Positions 54,029 through 64,000 of a DNA stretch of 64,000 nt are shown here, piece after piece. The notes under the pieces were generated by a model. It was not told the DNA's origin, made no database searches, and was given only the letters and a program-made list of their open reading frames with translations. The position numbers were made by a program, and so were the translations under genes. The stretch spans positions 248,001 through 312,000 of the forward strand of contig CAVPDG010000010.1 of the NCBI GenBank assembly GCA_963702535.1, read 5' to 3'. Origin of the DNA: CAVPDG01 sp963702535 (GTDB lineage: Bacteria > Chloroflexota > Anaerolineae > Anaerolineales > UBA4823). Every line of letters begins with the position of its first letter. Positions within the stretch are counted from its first letter, which is position 1.

Positions 54029-55945
54029 CTAACGGCTGTGCAGGGCGCGGCCGGTGTAGAACCCGCGCGCCTGATCCAACCGCTGCAGGAGGAGCATATT
54101 CTGCGCCAACGATTGCTGGTACTGCTCGATGCCCAGGTCGCCTTGTTGCTGCGAATCCTCCATGGCAAAGCGCAAGAATTCCAGGCTCTGGGCGAGGCTG
54201 CTCTTGCGCATGTCTAAGAGGGCGCGCAGCAAGTCGCCGAGGACGCGCTCGTCGTTGGGATCGAGCTTGGCGGTGCGCGCCAGCAGGTCGTCGGCGATCT
54301 CCATCATGGGCAGCGAGAGGCGGTTGAGGACATGGTTGAGCGGCTCGGCGACATCCTGGTCGATCAATTCCTGCAGCAGGCGCAGGATAGCCCGGTGGTC
54401 GGCATGCTGGAAGTCATCAGGCGAGATGCGCTGCAACCCGAACTTCTGCAGGTCGCGGTCGACGCGGTAGAGCAGGTCGGGGCGGCGCAGCAGGACGCCC
54501 AGGGCAAAGGCTTCCATGGCGTAGCTTCCGGCGGCGGCGCTGCGCAACGGCTCCAGGGCGGGCTGCGCGGAGGGTTTGAGGCTGGCGCGCCGGGCGGGAC
54601 GGCGGGTGAAGCCGCCTTCGCCGGGCAGGCGGCGCTCGTCCACGCGCAACAGGCGGGCGAGACTCTGGCGGTAGGTGTCGCGCTCGATGGGATTAGACAC
54701 ATCCTGGATGAGCGGCAAGACCTGGGCGGCGATCTCGCTCTTGACCTTGGGGTCGCTGACGTCGCGGCTGGCGGCAAGCGTTTCCATGACGTGCAAGACC
54801 ACCGGCTTGGCTTGGTCCACCAGGCGCTGCCACTCCTGCGGGTCGCGGTTGACCACCTCGTCGGGGTCCATCCCGGGCGGCAGGGCGGTGACGCGGATAT
54901 CCGCCTGCAGGCGCGCCTCGTATCCGATCAAGCCGCGGGCGTCGAAGACCGCTTCAGACTCGTGATCCATACTCTGGCGGGCGATCTGCAAGCCGCGCAG
55001 GGTGGCTTTATCGCCGGCGGCGTCGGCGTCCAGGGCGAGCACGATGCGGTGCGACAGGCGCTTGAGCAGGCGCATCTGGTGCTCGGTGAGGGCGGTGCCC
55101 ATGGGCGAGACAGCCTGCTCGAAGCCCGCCTGGTGCAGGGCGATGACATCCAGGTAGCCCTCGACGATGACCGCCTGCTCCGCGGCGCGGATGGCTTTGC
55201 GGGCGCGGTCGAGACCGTATAGCAAGCGCCCCTTGTCAAAGATGGGGGTCTGGGGAGAATTGAGGAACTTGGGGACATCCTCGGGGTTGAGGATGCGCGC
55301 CCCGAAGCCCGCCATGCGACCGCGCTCGTCGCGGATGGGGAAGGTGATGCGGTGGCGGAAGCGGTCGTGGACGCCGCCGCTCTCGCGCTCGGAGACCAGA
55401 CCAGCTTCCAGGAGCTCGCGCTCGCTGATGCGACGCGCACGGAAATGCGAGGTGAGAGCTTCCCAGGCGCTGGGGGCATAGCCCAACCCGAAGGCTTCGA
55501 TGGTTTCATCCTTCAAGCCGCGGCGGTGCAGGTAGTCGAGCGCCTGCTGACCGGCGGGCGTGTTGAGCAAATTGTGGCGGAAGAAGATGACGGCATCTTC
55601 GAGGAGCTGGCGCAGGTTATCATGCTCTTCGGCGGCAGCCTGCTCTTCCGGCGTGTGCGGCTTGAGCTGGACGCCGGCTTTATCAGCCAGGAAGCGCAGA
55701 GCTTCGGCAAAGTCCCAGCCCTCTTTCTTCATGACAAAGCCGAAGATATCGCCGCCCTCGTTGCACTCTCCGAAGCAGCGCCAGGTGCCGGTATCCTGGA
55801 AGACGGCAAAGGCAGGTGTGCGCGTGTTGGAGTGGAAGGGGCAGAATCCCGTATAGTTCTTCCCCGAGCGGCGCAACTGGACCGTCTCGGAGACCAGGTC
55901 TACGAGATCGATGCGCGCCTTGATCTCATCGATGACTGAGGACAT
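54029..55945 (-). CDS. dnaG: DNA primase
   Basis: The 638-residue product starts MSSVIDEIKARIDLVDLV with AAGGTGAG upstream. The N-terminal CHC2 zinc finger has CPFHSNTRTPAFAVF and CFGECNEGGDIFGF; the second cysteine pair has three intervening residues, not the usual two. The catalytic TOPRIM domain has AVIVEGYLDVIALHQAG, ALDADAAGDKATLRG and ALPPGMDPDEVV. The C-terminal part is the helicase-binding helical domain. It makes RNA primers for replication. It is intact. Confidence 0.95.
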   Translation of the reverse strand: MSSVIDEIKARIDLVDLVSETVQLRRSGKNYTGFCPFHSNTRTPAFAVFQDTGTWRCFGECNEGGDIFGFVMKKEGWDFAEALRFLADKAGVQLKPHTPEEQAAAEEHDNLRQLLEDAVIFFRHNLLNTPAGQQALDYLHRRGLKDETIEAFGLGYAPSAWEALTSHFRARRISERELLEAGLVSERESGGVHDRFRHRITFPIRDERGRMAGFGARILNPEDVPKFLNSPQTPIFDKGRLLYGLDRARKAIRAAEQAVIVEGYLDVIALHQAGFEQAVSPMGTALTEHQMRLLKRLSHRIVLALDADAAGDKATLRGLQIARQSMDHESEAVFDARGLIGYEARLQADIRVTALPPGMDPDEVVNRDPQEWQRLVDQAKPVVLHVMETLAASRDVSDPKVKSEIAAQVLPLIQDVSNPIERDTYRQSLARLLRVDERRLPGEGGFTRRPARRASLKPSAQPALEPLRSAAAGSYAMEAFALGVLLRRPDLLYRVDRDLQKFGLQRISPDDFQHADHRAILRLLQELIDQDVAEPLNHVLNRLSLPMMEIADDLLARTAKLDPNDERVLGDLLRALLDMRKSSLAQSLEFLRFAMEDSQQQGDLGIEQYQQSLAQNMLLLQRLDQARGFYTGRALHSR

Positions 55946-56138
55946 GGAATCTCACCTTTCCATCCTTTGGCGGGAGGAGCAATCCCGATGGGGGGAATTA
56001 TAACCGAGGGGAGGGTTGACGTCCCTCAAGAACATTCGGGAAACAGTTGGTGGTTGGTGGTTGTCAGTTGGTGGTTGGTGGTAGGAACCCGGACCTATGT
56101 CTTACCGGATTGCAATACACAAGCAGGCGCTTTGCGGC

Positions 56139-56144
56139 TAAAAT
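56139..56144 (+). promoter_or_regulatory. -10 element of the exonuclease gene
   Basis: TAAAAT lies six bases before the ATG at 56151, with no Shine-Dalgarno, the same arrangement as for the HNH gene. No -35 is clear. Confidence 0.45.
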
Positions 56145-56150
56145 TCAGGC

Positions 56151-56720
56151 ATGGCGGATAGCGACGAGAAGGAACTATATATCAGCGTGGACGTGGAGAC
56201 GGCGGGACCGAACCCCAGCCAGTACGCCCTGCTGAGCATCGGGGCTTGCACGGTGGACGAGCACCGGCGCACATTTTACGTCGAGCTCAAGCCGGAGAAC
56301 CTGAACAGCACCGGCGAGGCGCAAGCCACCCACAACCTGGACATGCAGGCGCTGCAAGCCAGCGGGCTGCCGGCGGAAGAGGCGCTGAGGGCTTTCGCGG
56401 AGTGGGTGGAAGAGGTAACGCCGCCGGGGGTGAGGCCGGTGTTTGTGGGCTTCAACGCGCCCTTCGACTGGATGTTCGTGGCAGATGCCTTCTACCGCAC
56501 GCTGGGGCGCAACCCTTTCGGGCACTCGGCACTGGACATCAAGGCGCTGTTCATGGGGATGAGCGGCTGCACCTGGGCGCAGACGACGAAGCGCACGCTC
56601 AGCCCGCGCTACCTGGACGGCAGGCACCTCAGCCACAACGCGCTGAGCGACGCGCTCGACCAGGCGGAGATCTTCGAGAAGATTCTGGAGGAGATCAAGG
56701 CGGCGCATGCAAGGAGCTAA
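56151..56720 (+). CDS. DEDDh-type 3'-5' exonuclease
   Basis: The 189-residue product starts MADSDEKELYISVDVETAG. ExoI holds the first Asp and Glu (DVETAGP), ExoII an Asp in GFNAPFDWMFVAD, and ExoIII the His and Asp in HNALSDALDQAEIF. This is the DnaQ/RNase T superfamily without any extra domain. It could trim RNA or DNA 3' ends; the substrate is unknown. It lies alone, 88 bp before the next gene. Confidence 0.88.
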   Translation: MADSDEKELYISVDVETAGPNPSQYALLSIGACTVDEHRRTFYVELKPENLNSTGEAQATHNLDMQALQASGLPAEEALRAFAEWVEEVTPPGVRPVFVGFNAPFDWMFVADAFYRTLGRNPFGHSALDIKALFMGMSGCTWAQTTKRTLSPRYLDGRHLSHNALSDALDQAEIFEKILEEIKAAHARS

Positions 56721-56807
56721 TTTTACCGCAGAGCCGCAGAGAACACTGAGAAAACAAATTGAATTTATCCCACTCTCTTATCCATATCACGAGACAGGAG
56801 GAAGGCG

Positions 56808-58133
56808 ATGAGTACGGTAAACGTTAAAGACCCCAATAACGCAATGGAAACGCTGAGGGAATCGGCAAAGCGGCTGGGCATCGAGCTGGACGAGGCCGAG
56901 GCGCTGCAATGGCTGACCGCCATGGCGGCTGAGGAAGGGCAGGAAGCCGTCAGCTACGACGAGCGCAGCGGCGTCTTCGGGCACAAGGTGGCGATGCTAG
57001 ACTTCAGCCCGGTGGAGCTGGAGCGCTTCCGCCAGATCGGGCGCATCGTCGAGTTCAAGGATGAGGCAGGCGTGGTGGAGACGGCGCTGGCGATCTCCGG
57101 CTCATCGGCGCAGTCCAAGGTGCAGACCTACCCCGGCGACATGGATTTCTTCGAGCGGGTGAACATCCTGGCGCCCGACCGGGAGGCGGCCTGCCGCATC
57201 CTGGCGAGGATCATGCGCGAGAAGGCGCTGGAGGCGCGGCGCGGACCCTCCTACCAGCTCATCCAGGTGCGCTTCGGCAACTATCCGATCACGGTGATGC
57301 GCGAGGGCAAGACCTGCAAGGCGGGCACTTCGGTAACCTGGACGGTAGACGAGGTGCAGGCAGGCGAGGTGCAGGCGGCGCTGCTGGACGGGACGCGGGT
57401 GAGCGTGGCGTGGCTGGACGTAGCCATGGACCCGGGCTGGTGCAAGCTGGACTGGGTGGTGGCAGACCGCATCCGCGGCGGGCTATCCAACGCCAGCAAT
57501 ATGCTGGATGTGACCTGGGAAGCGCCGGACGGGAAGATCGTGCCGCTGGACGGCTACCTGGACGCCTACTTCCAGGAGGTGTACCTGGACGCGGCCTCGG
57601 TGCCGATCTTCGCCAAGCTGGCGCAGCACGTCTCAGCCGACGCGCTGGATAACTACGTGGAGCAGCTCGAGCATGAGGTGAAGAAGTACGTATCCGCCGA
57701 TCCGGCGAATTACGGCAAGGCTGCCAAGCGCATGTACAACGTCTTCCGGCTGACGGGCCGCTACGAGGAAGCGGCGTTCCTGCGCGAGCTGTTCGACGAG
57801 CCGGCAGCCATGCTCTACCAGGTGTGGTCGCTGATCCGCACGGTGGAGGAGGCGAGCAACCCGGACAGCCCGATCTCGATAGAGGACGCCCTGGCGCAAA
57901 CCGACCAGCTCATCCTGGGGGCGGTGCAGGCGCTGGAGGGTGCGGAAGAGGGCGAGATCGTGCGCAGGCTGCTGCGCTTCCGCGACGAGCTGACCCAGCA
58001 GCGCAGCAACGAGAGCCTGGATGCCGAGGCGACGGCGGCGCAGGCGGAGGTGATCAACATCGTCAATAACTTCTTCTACGAGAAGCTGACGGCGATGCCG
58101 GAAATCCAGAAGTATATAGAAGGGGTTAAGTAA
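56808..58133 (+). CDS. Uncharacterised protein with a nucleotidyltransferase-like signature
   Basis: I do not recognise this 441-residue protein. Residues 98-113 (GSSAQSKVQTYPGDMD) match the pattern GS, 11 residues, DxD, which in the Pol beta nucleotidyltransferase superfamily marks the metal-binding site. The surrounding AISGSS and DFFERVNILAP fit a strand-turn-helix. A third acidic residue may be in RVSVAWLDVAMD. From about 270 onward the protein is helical (VSADALDNYVEQLEHEVKKY, AAKRMYNVFRLTGRYEEAAF), like a helical bundle or HEPN-type domain. AGGAGG precedes the ATG. A strong terminator follows. It is soluble and intact. Confidence 0.55.
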   Translation: MSTVNVKDPNNAMETLRESAKRLGIELDEAEALQWLTAMAAEEGQEAVSYDERSGVFGHKVAMLDFSPVELERFRQIGRIVEFKDEAGVVETALAISGSSAQSKVQTYPGDMDFFERVNILAPDREAACRILARIMREKALEARRGPSYQLIQVRFGNYPITVMREGKTCKAGTSVTWTVDEVQAGEVQAALLDGTRVSVAWLDVAMDPGWCKLDWVVADRIRGGLSNASNMLDVTWEAPDGKIVPLDGYLDAYFQEVYLDAASVPIFAKLAQHVSADALDNYVEQLEHEVKKYVSADPANYGKAAKRMYNVFRLTGRYEEAAFLRELFDEPAAMLYQVWSLIRTVEEASNPDSPISIEDALAQTDQLILGAVQALEGAEEGEIVRRLLRFRDELTQQRSNESLDAEATAAQAEVINIVNNFFYEKLTAMPEIQKYIEGVK

Positions 58134-58140
58134 TTTTCCC

Positions 58141-58189
58141 AAAAACAGGGTGTTGGGCAGGCTGCGCCTGCCCAACACCCTGTTTTTTT
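58141..58189. terminator. Bidirectional terminator between the NTase-like gene and glyS
   Basis: A perfect 21-bp stem (58141-58161 with 58167-58187) with a five-base loop has A and T runs at its ends, so it can stop transcription from both converging genes. Confidence 0.93.
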
Positions 58190-58211
58190 ATGTCCTCATC
58201 GGCAAAGGGAA

Positions 58212-61225
<3,014 letters not shown>

Positions 61226-61343
61226 ATAAACTCCAGGACGCGAGAAAGCGCCCGGTGGTGCCAGGATCATGCCCGGGGGTAGCCCCGGGAACACCCGTAG
61301 AGTTTAACCGGGGGCGGGATTGCTGTCAAACCGAGAAATCTGG

Positions 61344-61835
61344 CTAAACGAACGGCTCAGATAGGAGCTGGCGGATGGCAGCTTCAGTCTGGGCGGCATT
61401 GCCTTCGCCGGCGTGCTGGTAGCGCAGGTGCCCGTGCTTATCCACCAGGTAAAGGGTGGGCCAGTTGCGGCTGCCGTAGGCGCGCCAGTTGACCCCTTCG
61501 TTATCTTGAAGGACGGGATAATGGATACCCAGCGTTTTGACGGCCATTCTCAGGCTATCCAGCTCGGTTTCCCGGGCGAACTCCGGAAAATGGATGCCGA
61601 TCACCTGAAATCCCTGCCGGGAGTATTTTTCATGCCAGCCGCGCAGGGATTCGATGCTGCGCTGGCAGGCGATGCAGCCGAAGGTCCACATATCGATGAG
61701 GACCACACGGCCGCGCAGGTCGGCAAGGCGCACAGGTTGGTCAACGTTCAACCAGATCTTACCTACCAGCTCAGGTGCGGGACCAAAATATTGCAGGCTC
61801 GGGCGAGTGAAGGGTAACGATAATTGGCTTCTCAT
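61344..61835 (-). CDS. Thioredoxin-like (redoxin) protein
   Basis: The 163-residue product has a TlpA/DipZ-like thioredoxin fold with WTFGCIACQRSIESLRG, where C-x2-C is the redox pair, plus NWPTLYLVDKHGHLRYQH with the cis-Pro. No signal peptide is seen, so a cytoplasmic role is suggested, unless the true start lies upstream. Its start overlaps the NERD gene's stop by 4 bp. Confidence 0.88.
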   Translation of the reverse strand: MRSQLSLPFTRPSLQYFGPAPELVGKIWLNVDQPVRLADLRGRVVLIDMWTFGCIACQRSIESLRGWHEKYSRQGFQVIGIHFPEFARETELDSLRMAVKTLGIHYPVLQDNEGVNWRAYGSRNWPTLYLVDKHGHLRYQHAGEGNAAQTEAAIRQLLSEPFV

Positions 61836-62521
61836 ATTGCCTCGTCTAAGAATTTGCGGGCGCCATCGTAAACATCCACAGGCAATTTACCGGCTTTGAT
61901 ATTGACATAGCGGCGCAGCTTATCGACCTTGCATACCGGCGTTTCAGGGTTTTCCACATCCAAGACGGCTGAAGGATGGACAAACACGACCACAGAGTGG
62001 ACGGGGATCTCTCGCCCGGCGGGGGGATTCTCGTTCAAACGGCTCTTGAGATAAGCCTCGGAAGCCAGGGCAGACTTGATCGGGTTGCCCAGGTGCTCTT
62101 CGACAATATAGCGCAGGGCGCGCCCCAGCCCCATCTTTTCCTTCCAGCGACCCTCCCGATAATGAAACTCGCCTTCCAGGTTGATGGTTTCCAGCACCAG
62201 GATGCCCCAGGGTGTGAGCAAGACGTGGTCGCAGGGCAGCTTGGGGTAGTGATACAAACAGTGGAAGTCGTTCAGAGACTTGAGCGCATCATCCAGGCGG
62301 TCTTCGGGACGAGGCTTCTTGACCCAACGATTGGCGAAATAGATACCGATCATAGCCACAGCCAGCCCAAGCACCATCAGGATTGTGGAATAGGTTGCAA
62401 ATTCGGGCTTGAGGAGCGGCAACACCACGCTGGCCAGCAACAAGAATAGCCCTCCGATGGATGCGACATTGGAGAGCCTGCGCTTGCGCTGGACCTGCGC
62501 TTGATCGATCACAATCTTCAT
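61832..62521 (-). CDS. Membrane-anchored NERD-domain protein
   Basis: The 229-residue product has two membrane helices (about 20-40 and 46-66) followed by a NERD domain (YPKLPCDHVLLTPWGILVLE, then HSVVVFVHPSAVLDVEN). NERD is related to restriction-endonuclease-like nucleases, but its role is unproven. It overlaps both neighbours by 4 bp, so it is translationally coupled with a sugar kinase and a thioredoxin-like protein. Confidence 0.82.
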   Translation of the reverse strand: MKIVIDQAQVQRKRRLSNVASIGGLFLLLASVVLPLLKPEFATYSTILMVLGLAVAMIGIYFANRWVKKPRPEDRLDDALKSLNDFHCLYHYPKLPCDHVLLTPWGILVLETINLEGEFHYREGRWKEKMGLGRALRYIVEEHLGNPIKSALASEAYLKSRLNENPPAGREIPVHSVVVFVHPSAVLDVENPETPVCKVDKLRRYVNIKAGKLPVDVYDGARKFLDEAI

Positions 62522-64000
62522 GGAATCTCGGGTAGCCGCCGGTAAACCGGCGCCAGGGCAGTGTAGAGTTCCCGGTATTGCTGGTACAGCCCATTATAAC
62601 GCCGTTCCAGTGCTGGATTGGGCTCGATCCGGGTACGAATGGCGATCAAATCGTCAACCTCGTCCATACTGGTGTAAACGCCCATCCCCACGGCGACGGC
62701 AAAGGCAATCGCCATCGCCCCGGCCTCGAGCGGGTGCTCGACGACGTGCAAGGGATGCCCGCAGATATCGCTGATGATCTGGGGCCAGAGCTGGCTTTTA
62801 CAGCCGCCGCCGATGGCGTTGAGGGCATCGAACTCGAAGCCGAGGCGCTGGAGCGATTCGCAGATCCAGCGGATATGGTAGCCGACGCCCTCCATGACGG
62901 CGCGGGCGAAGTGCCCTTTGGTATGCCCCAGAGAAAGACCCACAAACCCGCCGCGAGCGTAATGATCGAGAACCGGGGCGCGCTCGCCGGAGAGCCAGGG
63001 CAGAAAGAAGAGCCGATCGGAGCCGGGCGGGATGGGCGCAGCCAGATCGTTGATGAGGGTATAGGTGGAGACGCCGCGCTCGGCAGCCAGGCGCACCTCC
63101 TCCTGGCACAGGGTATCGCGGAACCACATCAAGGCGCCGCCTCCGGTCTCCATCTCACCGGCAATGACCCACTTTTGCGGATGGATGTGGCTGAGACCCC
63201 AAAAAGGCTTTACAGGGTCGTTGCGGAAGCTGGAAGCAGAGATGCCAACCCAGGTGGCGGTACCGATGCAGAGATGCGCCTTGCCGGTGCGATTGGCGCC
63301 AGCGCCGGATTGGGCGGCAGAGACATCGCCGGCGCCGTTGACCACCGGCGTACCGGGCAGCAAGCCGGTCTGGCGGGCGGCTTCTTCCGTCACCTCGCCG
63401 ATGACCTGCGTGCACGGATAGGCAGGGGGGAGCTTCGCAGGGTCGATGCCCAGCAAGCTGCAGGCTTCCTGGGACCAGACCTTCTTGTACGGGTCGAAGA
63501 GGAAGTAAGCCGAAGCCCCTACCCAATCGGTAGCCACCTTGCCGGTCAGCTTATAAACCAGGTATTCCTTGCAATCGAACAAGTAGGCGGTGCGCTGCCA
63601 GAGATCGGGGCGCTCCTCTTTCAACCACAAGATTTTGGGTATGACATCCTTGGCGGTGGGGAGGTTGCCGGTGTACTGGAAAAGGCGGGCGGGGGTATCG
63701 CCTTCCATCAGGCGATCCGCCTGGCGGACGCTGCGCACATCCAGCCAGCTCAGCATGGGGGTGAGAGGGCGGATTTGCTCATCGACGGGCAGGGTGTTGA
63801 ACATCTGGGCGGATATACCCACCCCCAGGATCTGGGCAGGGTCGACGCCCGACTCCTGGATCACCTGGCGGCTGGTCGCCGCCACGGCGCGCCAAAGCTC
63901 GTCGGGGTCTTGCTCCACCCAGTCGGCGCGCGGGTAGGATAAGCCATACGGCTGGTAGGCGGAATGGATCACGCGACCAGCCAGGTCGATCAAGACGGCT
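62518..64000 (-). CDS. Xylulokinase-like FGGY carbohydrate kinase, N-terminus cut by window edge
   Basis: The frame is open to the window edge (AVLIDLAGRVIHSAYQPYGL at the start). The product has ADWVEQDPDELWRAVAAT, GVGISAQMFNTLPVD, PMLSWLDVRSVRQADRLM, VNGAGDVSAAQSGAGAN, the FGGY signature region GLSLGHTKGHFARAVMEGV and NAIGGGCKSQLWPQIISDI. These fit xylulokinase or a related FGGY kinase that phosphorylates a pentulose with ATP. Substrate residues cannot be assigned with confidence. The first few residues are missing. Confidence 0.85.
   Translation of the reverse strand, partial: AVLIDLAGRVIHSAYQPYGLSYPRADWVEQDPDELWRAVAATSRQVIQESGVDPAQILGVGISAQMFNTLPVDEQIRPLTPMLSWLDVRSVRQADRLMEGDTPARLFQYTGNLPTAKDVIPKILWLKEERPDLWQRTAYLFDCKEYLVYKLTGKVATDWVGASAYFLFDPYKKVWSQEACSLLGIDPAKLPPAYPCTQVIGEVTEEAARQTGLLPGTPVVNGAGDVSAAQSGAGANRTGKAHLCIGTATWVGISASSFRNDPVKPFWGLSHIHPQKWVIAGEMETGGGALMWFRDTLCQEEVRLAAERGVSTYTLINDLAAPIPPGSDRLFFLPWLSGERAPVLDHYARGGFVGLSLGHTKGHFARAVMEGVGYHIRWICESLQRLGFEFDALNAIGGGCKSQLWPQIISDICGHPLHVVEHPLEAGAMAIAFAVAVGMGVYTSMDEVDDLIAIRTRIEPNPALERRYNGLYQQYRELYTALAPVYRRLPEIP

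Overview
The window looks like part of a chromosome from a Chloroflexota bacterium, most likely an Anaerolineae-type lineage. This is inferred from gene content and not tested by any search. Supporting signs are the moderately high GC, a complete 14-gene complex I operon with separate nuoC and nuoD, a dnaG-rpoD pair, a one-chain glycyl-tRNA synthetase (alpha fused to beta), and secreted proteins that end in a short YLPL-type tail. Most genes are ordinary housekeeping or transport genes. About twenty are interrupted by single-base shifts, including rpoD, glyS and several nuo genes. These are best read as sequence errors, so the genes are reported over their whole span with the breaks noted.

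Layout. 1-626: the start of a FIST-domain sensory protein that runs out of the window. 818-5552 (minus): a manganese/zinc ABC transporter operon (binding protein, ATPase, two permeases) ending in its DtxR/MntR-type repressor, with a palindromic operator at the promoter. 5784-7692: acetyl-CoA synthetase. 7914-17217: a secreted beta-helix protein, an alpha-amylase-family enzyme, an arylamine N-acetyltransferase, a PPOX-class flavoprotein, an aminoglycoside 6-adenylyltransferase homologue and a large secreted repeat protein. 17500-20880 is an accessory stretch with lower-GC genes, a fragment of a second adenylyltransferase gene, and three copies of a 74-75 bp element with inverted-repeat ends. 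20878-23880: an acyltransferase/DinB fusion, a glycosyltransferase and a small membrane protein.

24002-24874 holds the most remarkable locus. A tRNA-Ile(CAU) gene is split by a group I intron. An HNH endonuclease gene lies antisense inside the loop of intron helix P1 and is bracketed by an 8-bp direct repeat. Removing the bracketed 389 bp leaves a compact intron of about 214 nt with a closed P1 hairpin. A tRNA-Gly(UCC) gene lies next to it.

24941-37450: an M23 lipoprotein, an iron-sulfur protein, and a sulfate-uptake cluster: an Rrf2 regulator, a binding protein, an ATPase fused to two universal-stress-like domains, and two permeases. A near-identical 25-bp operator lies upstream of both the regulator and the binding protein, and a three-hairpin RNA-like segment precedes the ATPase gene. 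Then follow an NfeD-type protease, an S9 peptidase, lipoyl synthase and a YqhA-type protein.

37531-52240 (minus): nuoABCDEFGHIJKLMN, a full proton-pumping NADH:quinone oxidoreductase with a strong promoter. 52353-55945: rpoD and dnaG. 56151-64000: a DEDDh exonuclease, an uncharacterised protein with a nucleotidyltransferase-like signature, glycyl-tRNA synthetase, and a tightly overlapping trio (thioredoxin-like protein, NERD protein, sugar kinase) running off the end.
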